Shown here one piece after another: positions 18,401 to 27,085 of a DNA stretch of 64,000 nucleotides. Source of the DNA: Schlesneria sp. (GTDB lineage Bacteria; Planctomycetota; Planctomycetia; Planctomycetales; Planctomycetaceae). The stretch spans positions 1 through 64,000 of the forward strand of contig JAQGHU010000103.1 in the NCBI GenBank assembly GCA_028291515.1, written 5' to 3'. The notes under the pieces are model-generated. The model was not told the origin of the DNA, did not search any database, and worked only from the letters and a program-made list of their open reading frames with translations. Each line of letters begins with the position of its first letter. Position 1 is the first letter of the stretch. Both the position numbers and the translations under genes were made by a program.

Positions 18401-20399
18401 TCGCAACGAGTGGGCGCGAAAAAACGGCAAGAACGACCTCGCCGAAGCCGCGCTGAATCAACTTCTGAAGAGCGAACCCAAATCAGTAGCGGGCCTGCTG
18501 GCACGTGCCAGCCTCTCTCGGTCACAGCAACGCTATCCCGCCGCTCGCACCGACTTGGAAGAGGTCATTAAGATCGCTCCCAATTACACCCTTGGTTATC
18601 AGGAGTTGTCGCGATTGCTGTCGACTTGTCCGCAGGATGCCGTTCGCGATGGAGCCAAAGCTTTGGAGTACGCCGAAAAAGTGATGTCGTTGCGGCAAGC
18701 AGAAAATGCAGACTCTCTAAAGACGCTCGCCTGGGCTTTTGCCGAAACGGGAAATTTCGAGAAGGCCGTCGAACTGGAAACACAGGTCAGCAGAATTCCC
18801 GGTCGAATGGATGCCGGTGTGAATGAACGCCTGGCTCTGTTTCGATCCGGTCGTCCGTATCGTCGATACGAAACAGCGCCGTCGGAATTGCCCAACAATG
18901 TCGGATCATTCCAGACTGCGCGAGTCGGCGTCTGGGTGAACCTGCTCGAATGGACTGACGGTCTCGATTGGGCTCCGCTGGGCGTCAACTGGAACGAGCA
19001 CCTTGAAGCGACTCCCTCCAAGCAGCAAATCGTCCTGCGACCCGAAGCCTTCCGGCGTTTTCCGTTAGCGGCCACCGTCGATGGCAGCTATGACCTCGAA
19101 GTCGAATTCAAGCGAACCAGCGGGAATGGACCAGTCGCGGTCTACTTTCCCGTGGGCATCCACACGATGCGGCTGACACTCGACGCCGAAGGATCCGCCT
19201 CTGTGTCCTATGTGGACGGCAACGAGATCGGGAAGCGTCAGGTCACGCTCGCCAACGACAAAGTTTATAAGGTTCACGTCCGCGTCACGCTGGCGGGTGA
19301 GAAGTCCGAGTTTCACATCGACTGGGATGGAACGCGCGATTTCATCAAGTGGGACGGTGATCTCGACGCCCTGCGAAATATCGATCTGTCCGATTGGAGC
19401 ACCAACATGATTCGACGCCCCTGGATCGGCAGCAACGGCTGCCGATTGGTCCTGCAATCAGCTCGACTGAAGATGTTGGATGGCATCATTCGTCGCGACC
19501 CGATGACCGATCAGGACCGACAGCAGGATCTCAAGGAAGGATTTGTTCGCCTGGTGGGCCAACCGCTGACCGAAGGTTCTGTCGAGGCGTGGACGTTGTG
19601 CATCAACCAGATCGCGCCCGAGGTCCGAGGAAACGGAGCGGAAGTCTCCTGGCCGATGATCACACAACGGTTCCGCTTTTGCGATAACTACATCGGTGCT
19701 CATGCTCCCTCGCAAATCGCCTGCAACGCCATTCTCGGTATGAAAAGCCTCTCTGTGATTGCCTACAACGCTGCCAGCCGGGACACGAAGTTTCGAGTGG
19801 TCATCGACGGACAGGATGTCTATTCCTCCCATAATACTGGCTTCGCAGTGATCAAAGTCGATGTTCCCCCCAAATCGAAACGTATCGAACTGATCGTCGA
19901 TCCGCTGGAAGCCCACCATTACGATCACGCCTACTGGTGCTACCCGCGCTTCCATCCCGAGCCCGCGAACAAGATTGAAGACGATCGACTCGACAGTAAC
20001 CGCAGTAAGCTCACGCTGCGCGGCTGGACCGGGAATGCCGAAGCGGGCGTTACCTACGATCAGCCAATCCCCGGCTTCCAGACGGGCCCCATCAGCTTTC
20101 GGAATCTGGCTCCCTGCGATGAATTCATCTTCGCCCATGCGGCGTCATCCATGAAGTTTCAAGTTCCCGAGGGAATGACGCGTTTCACGGCGATCGGATA
20201 CAACGTCATGAGTCAGATGGCCCGCTATGAGGTGTTGGCCGATGACGTGCGCGTCTTTCAAAGCGCCGAAGCCGGTATCGTCCCAATCGATGTCCGACTT
20301 CCGGCAAATACAAAAACAATCCAATTAAAAATCGACGCCTGCGGTGACATCACCGGTGACCACGCCATCTGGTGCTATCCAAGGCTGAATAAGAACTGA
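15465..20399 (+). CDS. giant exported TPR protein with two C-terminal NPCBM-like domains
   Basis: About 1644 residues. An N-terminal signal peptide (A-A-V-A-L-L-L-I-C-F-V-C-L-V-G-H-T-Q-A-Q) precedes a long helical region. Residues ~550-1150 show degenerate tetratricopeptide repeats (for example D-D-A-K-R-C-L-L-K-A-I-E-I-S-P-N-G-K-S-Y and A-A-R-T-D-L-E-E-V-I-K-I-A-P-N-Y). A beta-rich domain follows, then two tandem modules each ending H-A-x-W-C-Y-P-R, which match the NPCBM (putative carbohydrate-binding) fold. The combination suggests a large periplasmic or surface scaffold that binds glycans or peptidoglycan. The start at 15465 puts the signal peptide close to the N-terminus, though no good ribosome-binding site is seen; the frame is open from 15393. 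Confidence 0.85.
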   Translation: MQVPMSDIHGVVGFDRGRRTAAVALLLICFVCLVGHTQAQVVPLPRGPVAGERPQIRGLAKGFEKVFAITQDRSPHQETLSGALRREIVRQATLIAAEEELGLCTLDDSIGETIPAGDAAAGPFAIKVAAVMRKPGPGEKPWMRQPFDCSITLTRPDFKGIAFSWTSPAFILLKLDDYEVLVEQMEVLSRGPFVEALQKAGFEKRNLEAVQVPDPKLAHRMDFVSQFATVRYLHSRLRTGQDEAEALEGLVRAYANLGSLTDFHWSPAAKAFKARSLLYSQRLITKHGSTPSSLAHRAYAEALAGRHAAASRAVQDAFGATGKEAPEWLPLIEAYCDYLPEVLEKTKGSNQELAQYLRTNMIDLRFNLVQSTATIQNLLKVNPACIRDADLLASLPTFGTQRIATEVVFGHCWPAVYERLAAIPDLPEAARKSADALKGKRPDPKTEATKRQDVTAQLLASSTKSSSGPAWSAMGSMLREAAFAQAWRTLSSQANNLGVRSDPLVLRQKALVAGHPLEKLLECFASNVRFAEAALQQFNLTDVYWCLDVASSPLPRESHDARDGIDRIINEIDFNTDELYEDACYRRALPYAGPYAPKLSVITPQWPEAVAENIRLSGKAPLALLEKKYPTSGQVLQALYARHLRDDRVDDAKRCLLKAIEISPNGKSYLELAKIYEEEGDREKWQQALEKALKIPNLDLEHVTAHVELADRFMRQGKWPLAKPHVLKAVESGTNVGLLAGARYEEGVENWVGAEKHRQRVSTRNSNAPVGWYFWCLRTGRGKMKEAKAKAGEYWKSRGKSFVPEERWELATVAMIDGDLPTAVTYFKELINSSSKAGLYAAVLYDEKNDAAARDEWFQKVAAGRTSPDPFNDLADIMKGVLSGKEATRWNPVALDVLALHTPEADVSDLYYLAGKFLEKNGDAQLSKDYLQIAATPFQTENLAAALAADMLRKKKVAVGKARLNTLPDAIAPQVELIARNEWARKNGKNDLAEAALNQLLKSEPKSVAGLLARASLSRSQQRYPAARTDLEEVIKIAPNYTLGYQELSRLLSTCPQDAVRDGAKALEYAEKVMSLRQAENADSLKTLAWAFAETGNFEKAVELETQVSRIPGRMDAGVNERLALFRSGRPYRRYETAPSELPNNVGSFQTARVGVWVNLLEWTDGLDWAPLGVNWNEHLEATPSKQQIVLRPEAFRRFPLAATVDGSYDLEVEFKRTSGNGPVAVYFPVGIHTMRLTLDAEGSASVSYVDGNEIGKRQVTLANDKVYKVHVRVTLAGEKSEFHIDWDGTRDFIKWDGDLDALRNIDLSDWSTNMIRRPWIGSNGCRLVLQSARLKMLDGIIRRDPMTDQDRQQDLKEGFVRLVGQPLTEGSVEAWTLCINQIAPEVRGNGAEVSWPMITQRFRFCDNYIGAHAPSQIACNAILGMKSLSVIAYNAASRDTKFRVVIDGQDVYSSHNTGFAVIKVDVPPKSKRIELIVDPLEAHHYDHAYWCYPRFHPEPANKIEDDRLDSNRSKLTLRGWTGNAEAGVTYDQPIPGFQTGPISFRNLAPCDEFIFAHAASSMKFQVPEGMTRFTAIGYNVMSQMARYEVLADDVRVFQSAEAGIVPIDVRLPANTKTIQLKIDACGDITGDHAIWCYPRLNKN

Positions 20400-20428
20400 T
20401 CAGTGTGGCCTGATTTGAGAGTCACTCT

Positions 20429-20477
20429 CGTTCCCAAGCTCCAGCTTGGGAACGCAAGTCTTCGAAGCTCTGCTTCG
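20429..20477. repeat. double hairpin (dispersed-repeat type) downstream of the giant gene
   Basis: CGTTCCCAAGCT-CC-AGCTTGGGAACG (20429-20454) is a perfect 12-bp inverted repeat with a 2-base loop. A second small hairpin CGAAGC-TCT-GCTTCG (20463-20477) follows. It begins about 30 bases after the giant gene's stop and could act as a terminator. The sequence is of a type commonly dispersed in GC-rich bacterial genomes. It abuts the start of the TPR pseudogene, whose N-terminus is missing. Confidence 0.7.
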
Positions 20478-21635
20478 TGTCTATCCCACCTGATCTCGAA
20501 CCAGAAATCCAACAGAAAGAGCCAACGGACGGGTGGCACGCCCTGACGCGATGGGATCTCAGCAGGGGACGTGCCTGGTCATCGCTCGAACAATTCGATA
20601 AAGCAATTCGCGATCTTGATACTGCGATCAAACTTGATCCCGGTCTTGCTGTCGCTTGGGCATATCGAAGTTCTGCGAAGAGCCAAAACGAGGCCGACTT
20701 GGATGACGCTCTGAGTGACATCAACGAAGCCATTCGGCTCGATCCAAATTCAGCCTACGCTTACACGGTTCGGGGGACCGTATGGGAAGAGGATCGGTCG
20801 TACCAATGAGGCCATGGCTGATCTAAACCGTGCCATTGAGATCCAACCGGATCGAGGAATGGGATATCGCAATCGAGGATTTCTATTTCAGGCACAGGGT
20901 CGACATGAGCAAGCCATTGCTGACTATGACGCTGCAATTCGGCTCGACGCGATGGACGTCGAAGCATATGTTTATCGGGCTATTGAACAGGAACTGAGGA
21001 GGCGACTCGCGGATGCCATCGTCGATTGTGACAAGGCGATCCAACTTGTTCCTCGGTTTTCGTTGCCGTACGAACGTCTTGCCAGGATTCATGCGACTTC
21101 GATGAATGCCGCCTTTCGCGATGGCGAAAGGGCCATCGGATACGCAACGACCGCCTGTGAGTTATCACGGTGGCAGGATCCTGACCCGATCGCCACTCTC
21201 GCTGCTGCCTACGCTGAAGCGGGCCGCTTTGAGAAAGCGGTCGAGTTGCAGGAAATGGCCGAGACTGTCGCTGAGACCGCGGCTAAGAAGTCGCTCGCAG
21301 ACAAGATCGCTAAGGTGCGCGCCCGAGAACTCGAGCAATTGGATTCGACCGACGTTCAGCCGGCAGTTGGAAACACGAAGATCGCCAAAGCGACCAAAGC
21401 TTGTGCCGATTCCGACTGGAAGGATCCTCACAAAATCACATCGCTGGCACGCGCCTACAGGGACGCGATCCGTTGGTATCAGAAGGCTCATGAACTCACG
21501 TTGGAGCCTCAGCGTAAAGCGTTTCAAGATCGCTCGAAGCTCTACAGCGCAGGTATGACGTTTCGCGAACCGCCGAAATTGCCAGAAAGACGTTCATTTC
21601 CCGTTTTCAACCGCCCCCAAACGCTGAGTGATTGA
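20477..21635 (+). pseudogene. frameshifted, N-truncated TPR protein
   Basis: Two overlapping frames encode one TPR protein. The first (20477-20809) ends R-G-T-V-W-E-E-D-R-S-Y-Q-stop in mid-repeat. The second (from about 20790, ending 21635) picks up R-T-N-E-A-M-A-D-L-N-R-A-I-E-I-Q-P in the next phase, the natural continuation of the repeat. The N-terminus has no ATG or signal and abuts the hairpin repeat at 20429-20477. The C-terminal half also has a shortened repeat (S-L-A-R-A-Y-R-D-A-I-R-W-Y-Q-K), which suggests a second deletion. I read this as a decayed gene rather than a sequencing error, because three defects coincide. Confidence 0.65.
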
Positions 21636-21715
21636 TAAATCGCGACACACCAGGGTAAGGCAGTGCTTTTACTTGGGCATCGGGAAATGCGATGACGGCG
21701 CGAAGGAGTTGCGCA

Positions 21716-21916
21716 ATGGCAAGAGTCCTTGGTTTGATTGTGGCGATCGTCACGGCAGCGCTTGATGCGGCGAGCGCTGGCGGCAAAGACCAGATCGTGC
21801 CGCAGTCCGGCGTGGTCAAGGACGCGGATCTGGCGAAGCCGAGTCAGGCCGGTCACTCACCAGGACAACGGACCTATATTTGGAACAATCGCAGGCTGGA
21901 GACACAGCAATGCTGA
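21716..21916 (+). CDS. possible small secreted protein
   Basis: 66 residues with a signal-peptide-like N-terminus (V-L-G-L-I-V-A-I-V-T-A-A-L-D-A-A-S-A-G-G) and a short polar mature part ending in Cys. AAGGAG lies 7 bases upstream of the ATG. The stop overlaps the next start in the arrangement ATGCTGA (21910-21916), which favours translational coupling with the following membrane protein. No family is recognised. Because it follows a decayed region it could itself be a gene remnant. Confidence 0.45.
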   Translation: MARVLGLIVAIVTAALDAASAGGKDQIVPQSGVVKDADLAKPSQAGHSPGQRTYIWNNRRLETQQC

Positions 21917-22443
21917 GTGCAACAGGTTCTGACGCGGCGTGCGTGCCGAGGGGCTCCGAGCGAGAGTCTTCCAAACCACGTTCATGGCGGCAATTCGTCG
22001 TGTCCAAGATTGGATACGTTGTTGTGTTCGTGGTCGGCGTTCTCGTTGGGCGCGTGGATATTTTTGTCCGAAGCCTGGCTGGAACATTATACGAAGGTGC
22101 CGTCATTGCATATGCTCTAGAAACGCCTCGCCGTAGTTTCAATTCGAAGTTGGGCATCCTGGAAAACACGGTTTTCCTGCTGGAGGTGACTCGCAATACA
22201 GATCTGTGCATCCCCACTTTGGTACGACTTCTCGATCATCCCGATCGGCTCGTTCGGTTCACGGCGTCTGACTTTTTGGCAAATGCCAGTAATCCACCAT
22301 CGATGGGCGCCTTGTTGCGGTTGACGGCGATTTCTCAAGATCCAGGAAGAGACCGCGCCGACCGGGATGATGCAGCGACTGTGATCAAAATCATTCAGGA
22401 AAGGTTCGCGAAGTGGAGTCGTAAGGAAGCATCGAGTGGGTAG
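21910..22443 (+). CDS. membrane-anchored protein with HEAT-like helices
   Basis: About 177 residues. One membrane segment lies near residues 30-50 (I-G-Y-V-V-V-F-V-V-G-V-L-V-G). The C-terminal domain has paired helices containing L-C-I-P-T-L-V-R-L-L-D-H-P-D-R-L-V-R-F-T-A-S-D-F-L-A, a single HEAT-like motif. GGAG lies 8 bases upstream of ATG 21910, which overlaps the preceding small gene's stop; an ATG at 21880 is an alternative. Function unknown; the helical domain suggests protein binding. Confidence 0.55.
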   Translation: MLSATGSDAACVPRGSERESSKPRSWRQFVVSKIGYVVVFVVGVLVGRVDIFVRSLAGTLYEGAVIAYALETPRRSFNSKLGILENTVFLLEVTRNTDLCIPTLVRLLDHPDRLVRFTASDFLANASNPPSMGALLRLTAISQDPGRDRADRDDAATVIKIIQERFAKWSRKEASSG

Positions 22444-22823
22444 GGGATCATGCGGCGGCGGCTAAAACCGAAACGCTGGCAGCCGAACAAACAAAAGTGC
22501 TCACCGATACGGCAGCGGAGATCGCGTGCTCACCGTCGGCCAAAGCATTGTTGACCGCCGGCGCGACTCAATTCCCTATACGAGAAGGTCCGCGACTTTC
22601 CGCTCGATAGATGAATTGCATCCCCGACTTTTGTCGGAGCAACTTAAACACAGCCGATAGTATCACCCACTTTGACGAAGTGTTGTGTGAGAGACGACCA
22701 GTGCTTCTTACGTTGTCGAGGCAGTTCAAGAACTGGCGGCGCAATCCCGGGACGATGTTGACGCCCTTAAACCGGATCCTCTCTGGAAAAGCCCGGTAGG
22801 AATTCCAGCGATGGCCGCGATTA
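22444..22823 (+). pseudogene. coding-like fragments, no intact gene
   Basis: Two short open segments look like gene debris. One (about 22450-22608) runs directly on after the preceding stop and encodes an Ala/Thr/Glu-rich helix (K-T-E-T-L-A-A-E-Q-T-K-V-L). The other (about 22690-22823) encodes S-Y-V-V-E-A-V-Q-E-L-A-A-Q-S-R-D-D-V-D-A and runs into the interspersed element. Neither has a start or a ribosome-binding site. I infer a degraded gene interrupted by the element. Confidence 0.35.
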
Positions 22824-22915
22824 GAGCGCATTCCACCTCACTGTGGCGTCCCACGAGCGGAAAACCACTGAGTCTACGCCTATTTCAACGCGACACGGAA
22901 GTGCGACCCGCACTA
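22824..22915 (+). repeat. interspersed ~93-bp element, copy B
   Basis: Begins GAGCGCATTCCACCTCACTG, contains TTTCAACGCGACACGGAAG and ends with the hairpin AGTGCG-ACC-CGCACT (22900-22914) followed by A. It has the same orientation as copy A. The terminal CTA (22913-22915) is the complement of the TAG stop of the leftward gene that ends here. Confidence 0.85.
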
Positions 22916-23617
22916 GCTATCCGATTTGGAGTCGCGAACCTGGACCTGCAAGGCTCCCAGCATCTTGGTGATAGCGGTTTCTTTCTTGTCGATCCCCAGC
23001 ACTGTCTCCAGGACGAATGCTCGGGGTTCGTTGCTGGGGTGAATGATCAGGCGGCCGCTTCGCAGCAGCATGTATTCGAAAACATCGTCAATCTCTTTGC
23101 TGATCCGCAGATTCGGAGCGGAATAGCGTTCGAGGTTGCTGAGGAAGCCGTGGTGATGCAGCAGCTCGTTCGGGCGGACTTCCCAGTAGTCGAACCGGAT
23201 GTTGATCATCATCGCGACGTAAAGCAGCGACAATATGGTCACAATTCCAAAGTAGAAGGTCGCATTCGCTCTCGGGTTGACCGAATTCACGATCTTGGTC
23301 AGCGCGGGCAACAGGGTGGGGACATAGACCGAAGTCAGCACGGTCCCCATCACAATGACCAGGAACACGAAGAACAGGTTGAGCGATGTCGTTCGCGGAA
23401 AATCAAACGCGAGCACAACCAGATTCACGCCCGTAATCGTGAGAAACGCGATACCGACGCCCTGACAGTAGACGCTTTCTTCACCCAGAATCAGCATCAG
23501 CACGCCGGCAAGGATCGCCATCAGATAGGTGGGATACAGGATCACGATTTTTGGATACGAGACCAGAATGATCGGTTTGGCCGAGTCCTTCTGGCTGGAT
23601 GGAAGCGGTGCAGTCAC
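22913..23617 (-). CDS. multi-pass membrane protein of unknown function
   Basis: 234 residues. Four membrane segments occupy about residues 20-150 (including Y-L-M-A-I-L-A-G-V-L-M-L-I-L-G and F-F-V-F-L-V-I-V-M-G-T-V). A soluble C-terminal domain follows with R-F-D-Y-W-E-V-R-P-N-E-L-L-H-H-H-G and a second stretch R-S-G-R-L-I-I-H-P-S-N-E-P-R-A-F-V. The start is a GTG at 23617 with GGAGA 8 bases upstream. The stop codon lies inside repeat copy B. I recognise it only as the type of conserved membrane protein seen in planctomycetes; no function is assigned. Confidence 0.75.
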   Translation of the reverse strand: MTAPLPSSQKDSAKPIILVSYPKIVILYPTYLMAILAGVLMLILGEESVYCQGVGIAFLTITGVNLVVLAFDFPRTTSLNLFFVFLVIVMGTVLTSVYVPTLLPALTKIVNSVNPRANATFYFGIVTILSLLYVAMMINIRFDYWEVRPNELLHHHGFLSNLERYSAPNLRISKEIDDVFEYMLLRSGRLIIHPSNEPRAFVLETVLGIDKKETAITKMLGALQVQVRDSKSDS

Positions 23618-24465
23618 GCGAGGGATCTCCTTATTCTGGTCTCATGCACATTGAAAGCGAATTCATTTCGCCGAGGCCGCCGACGGCAATCACCGCCTGG
23701 CAACGTCGGCAATCTACCGGCGACTACGCAGGGAATCCAGAGCGGTAGAGGCGTTCGGACCATCCCAACCTCATTTTGATGGCCAGCCGGACTCACCTCG
23801 ACACCCTGAACGCTGATTGAGGCCTCCAAGATCACAAGTTTTGACGCGCTGTCTTTACAAAGCGACCGTTGATGATCACGAAGGTGATTGACGCCATGCC
23901 TCCGCAATCAGCTGGTCGTTCGGTCCAAGATGATTGCCGCGTCTGTATCCACTTTGTCTTTCGGAACTCTGGAGACCAACGTCAAGGTTGCCAATAGGCC
24001 AAAACTGCCACCAGCTGATCTTCAGGGTCGCGACGCGCCTGCCTGCCGTTTATTGTGACGCAACATATTTAATACACTGTGTTTGTGTCGTGTGCAGTAG
24101 CATGAATTGCGTGTGTTCGATCAAATTTTGCTACGCGACTCTGCCGGCAGGCGTCTCACGGCATTCGACCAACCACGCGGCAATGCAGATTTCGTCATGG
24201 AAACCTTGATTGCCAGCCGTAATAATAAGCGGCGACTGGTCAAATGGAGTTGGCTGGGGTCGCTGAGCGGTTTTTTGGAACCGCGACGAAATGATCTCGC
24301 ACGAAACCTGACCGCGGATTCTGGTTGTCAGAATCGCGATTCGCTCGCAAACGCGGACCCGCCTCCTGACCAGATCCTCTCCCGATATGATGTCCGGCAC
24401 TCGGGCATCCGAAACCCACCAGAAATTCCTTCGCCGATTCATCGGGAGTTGCAGGTAAGCAGCCC
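23618..24465. other. 848-bp gene-free region upstream of the cyanophycin synthetase pair
   Basis: I find no supportable gene on either strand. The stretch around 24055-24140 is AT-richer than its surroundings, as expected of a promoter region. A perfect hairpin (GATTCTG, 5-base loop, CAGAATC; 24317-24335) lies about 130 bases before the cphA paralogue and could be part of its leader. The promoters of the divergent neighbours should be here, but I cannot place them. Confidence 0.45.
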
Positions 24466-27081
24466 ATGCAGATTCAAAAACTTCTTGCCTTGCGCGGTCC
24501 CAACATCTGGTCGCGTCACCCCGTTCTTGAAGCGTGGGTGGATTTGGGACCGTTGAAAGATACGTCGTCGAAGGATTTTCCCGGGTTCAATGATCGCCTG
24601 ATGGCTTGGCTGCCGACGATGATCGAGCATCGTTGCAGTGAGGGGGAGCGGGGCGGTTTTTTTCAGCGACTTCGCTGGGGAACCTACCTGGCACACACGC
24701 TCGAACACACGACGCTCGAACTGGAATCCCTGTCAGGAACGCCGGTCGGATACGGTCGCGCCCGCGAAACGACGACAGAGGGGGTCTACAAGGTTGTCTT
24801 CCGGTATCAGGAAGAAACGCTGGGACGGGCTTGCCTGGAAAAGGCGCGAGAACTGTTGATGGCCGCCGTCTATGACTTGCCGTTCGATATCAGTACCGAA
24901 CTGAAACAACTGCGCGAACTCGCCGATCGCGTCTGCCTGGGCCCCAGCACGGCGGCCATCGTGGACGCGGCCAAAGCCCGAAACATCCCGACCAGGCGAT
25001 TGAATGCTGGCAGCCTGGTCCAGATGGGTCAGGGGATCAAGCAGCGCCGCATCTGGACGGCAGAAACGGACTTCACCAGCGCGATCGCCGAATCGATTGC
25101 TCAGGACAAACAGCTCACTAAGACGTTGCTGAAATCGGCGGGAATTCCTGTCCCGGAGGGGCGTGAAGTCGACAGTCCGGACGACGCTTGGATAGCCGCT
25201 CAAGAAATTGAGAAAGCGATCGTAATTAAGCCCGTCGACGCCAACCATGGCCGCGGCGTCTTCATGGATCTGACCGAAGAATACCAGATCCGCACCGCCT
25301 ATAGCGAAGCTTTGAAAGAAGGTTCTGGCGTCATTGTCGAGCGATTCGCCAGCGGTAACGAACATCGATTGCTGGTTGTCGGCAATCAGTTGGTCGCGGC
25401 GGCGGCGGGTGATGCGGCCGCCGTCGTCGGTGACGGCCAGCATACGGTTCGACAACTCATCGAACTGCAAATCAATTCAGACCCCCGACGCGGTGACGAC
25501 GAATCGCAGCCATTGAATACAGTCCTGGTCGACGCCCTGACGACGATCGAGATCGAACGACAAGGCTACCAGCCCGAATCGATTCCCCCTCATGGCACCA
25601 AGGTGATTGTCCGTCGCAACGACAATTTGTCTCGAGACGTGACGGATTCGGTGCATCCCACAATCGTCGAACACGCCGTCATGGCCGCTCAGATCGTTGG
25701 ATTGGATATTGCCGGAATCGACATGGTCGTCGAAGACATTTCCCGTCCGCTCGAAGAACAAGGGGGCGTGATTGTCGAAGTGAATGCCGGCCCCGGGTTA
25801 CTAATGCATTTGAAGCCGCGCACTGGCAAGCCAAGGCCCGTGGGCGAGGCGATCGTCAATCATTTGTTCCCTGACTTGAACGACAATGGTCGAATTCCGC
25901 TGGTTTGCGTTACCGGGACAAACGGCAAGACCACGTGCACCCGTCTTGTTAACTCCATCCTGCGAGCGGCCGGCTATCACGTTGGCATGACGTGTACGGA
26001 CGGAGTTTCGATTGATGGCCGTGTGATCGAACAGGGTGATTGTGCCGGGCCGCGAAGTGCTCGTAATGTTTTGCTCAATCCACTGGTCAACGCTGCGGTT
26101 TTCGAAGTGGCCCGTGGAGGGATCTTGCGGGAAGGTTTGGGCTTCGACAAATGTGATGTCGCGATTGTCACCAACATCGGTGAGGCCGATCATCTCGGCA
26201 AAGCGTACATTCACACTCCAGCAGACATGTTTAAGGTGAAGCGAACACCTGTGGACGTGGTGCTTCCCACCGGAACCGCAGTCCTGAATGCGAACGATCC
26301 GCTGGTTGTTGATATGGCGGCATTATCTGCCGGAGCAGTCACCTTTTTCTCTGCCGATCCAACGAACGAAGTAATCAAGCAACATCGACTGGCGGGTAAA
26401 CGAGCTGTCATCGCTCGTGACGGAAAAGTCATTCTGTGCGATGGTGCCACAGAATCGGAAGTGATTAATCTGGATGTGATCCCGTGTACGCACGGCGGAC
26501 GGGTGAACTTTCAGGTCGAAAACGTGCTGGCGGTTGTCGCTGCCTGTTGGGCTTTGGGAATTTCGCCAAAAGTCATGGCTGCTGGATTGCAAGCTTTTCA
26601 AGGAAATCTGATCGACAATCCGGCTCGGTTCAATGTGCTGCAATCGGCCGGCAAAACGTTGATTTTGACCGATGGCCGCAATCCATCATCACTTGTGGCT
26701 CTTGTCGACGCATTAGACGGTTTTTCGCTGGGACATCGGTCGATTGTTTATTCCGCTGAGGAAGATCGGCGCGATACGGATATTCGGCGGCAGGGTTTAT
26801 TGTTGGGTGATGCTTTTGATCGAATCGTACTCTGCGAAATTGACGAACCCGTCGGACGCTCGCGCGGGGATGTCATTCAACAGTTGCGAATCGGGATGAG
26901 CGAAGCCAAACGAGTGCGAGAAGTCTTGGAAATCCATGACTGGGGCCAGGCCGTCGACACGGCTTGGAGTAACTTGGGGCGAGGTGAGGTACTGGTCGTT
27001 CAGTCCGCATCGATTCCGAAGACCATTCGGAAGATTCAAGCGTTGGTCGGGATGGAGCCCAACGAATTGAGTGTGGCCTGA
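24466..27081 (+). CDS. cphA: cyanophycin synthetase paralogue with altered Mur-ligase motif
   Basis: 871 residues with the three-part cyanophycin synthetase layout. The N-terminal domain starts L-A-L-R-G-P-N-I-W-S, an ATP-grasp domain spans ~200-470, and a Mur-ligase-like domain has the P-loop V-T-G-T-N-G-K-T-T-C at about 482. CphA makes the Arg/Asp storage polymer cyanophycin from ATP, Asp and Arg in the cytoplasm. This copy diverges at conserved places. The Mur motif D-Y-G-H-N reads T-D-G-R-N (about 735-739), the ATP-grasp stretch D-G-N-Q-G-R-G reads D-A-N-H-G-R-G, and D-Y-R-L-L reads E-H-R-L-L. It may be a cphA'-like partner or an enzyme with altered activity. It is followed 287 bp later by a second copy. 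Confidence 0.88.
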   Translation: MQIQKLLALRGPNIWSRHPVLEAWVDLGPLKDTSSKDFPGFNDRLMAWLPTMIEHRCSEGERGGFFQRLRWGTYLAHTLEHTTLELESLSGTPVGYGRARETTTEGVYKVVFRYQEETLGRACLEKARELLMAAVYDLPFDISTELKQLRELADRVCLGPSTAAIVDAAKARNIPTRRLNAGSLVQMGQGIKQRRIWTAETDFTSAIAESIAQDKQLTKTLLKSAGIPVPEGREVDSPDDAWIAAQEIEKAIVIKPVDANHGRGVFMDLTEEYQIRTAYSEALKEGSGVIVERFASGNEHRLLVVGNQLVAAAAGDAAAVVGDGQHTVRQLIELQINSDPRRGDDESQPLNTVLVDALTTIEIERQGYQPESIPPHGTKVIVRRNDNLSRDVTDSVHPTIVEHAVMAAQIVGLDIAGIDMVVEDISRPLEEQGGVIVEVNAGPGLLMHLKPRTGKPRPVGEAIVNHLFPDLNDNGRIPLVCVTGTNGKTTCTRLVNSILRAAGYHVGMTCTDGVSIDGRVIEQGDCAGPRSARNVLLNPLVNAAVFEVARGGILREGLGFDKCDVAIVTNIGEADHLGKAYIHTPADMFKVKRTPVDVVLPTGTAVLNANDPLVVDMAALSAGAVTFFSADPTNEVIKQHRLAGKRAVIARDGKVILCDGATESEVINLDVIPCTHGGRVNFQVENVLAVVAACWALGISPKVMAAGLQAFQGNLIDNPARFNVLQSAGKTLILTDGRNPSSLVALVDALDGFSLGHRSIVYSAEEDRRDTDIRRQGLLLGDAFDRIVLCEIDEPVGRSRGDVIQQLRIGMSEAKRVREVLEIHDWGQAVDTAWSNLGRGEVLVVQSASIPKTIRKIQALVGMEPNELSVA

Positions 27082-27085
27082 ACCA

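Noticed and set aside
22811-23779. 322-codon open frame on the + strand
   Set aside because: It is antisense to the membrane protein gene 22913-23617, begins in the repeat element, lacks a ribosome-binding site and has biased, low-complexity His/Gln/Arg composition.
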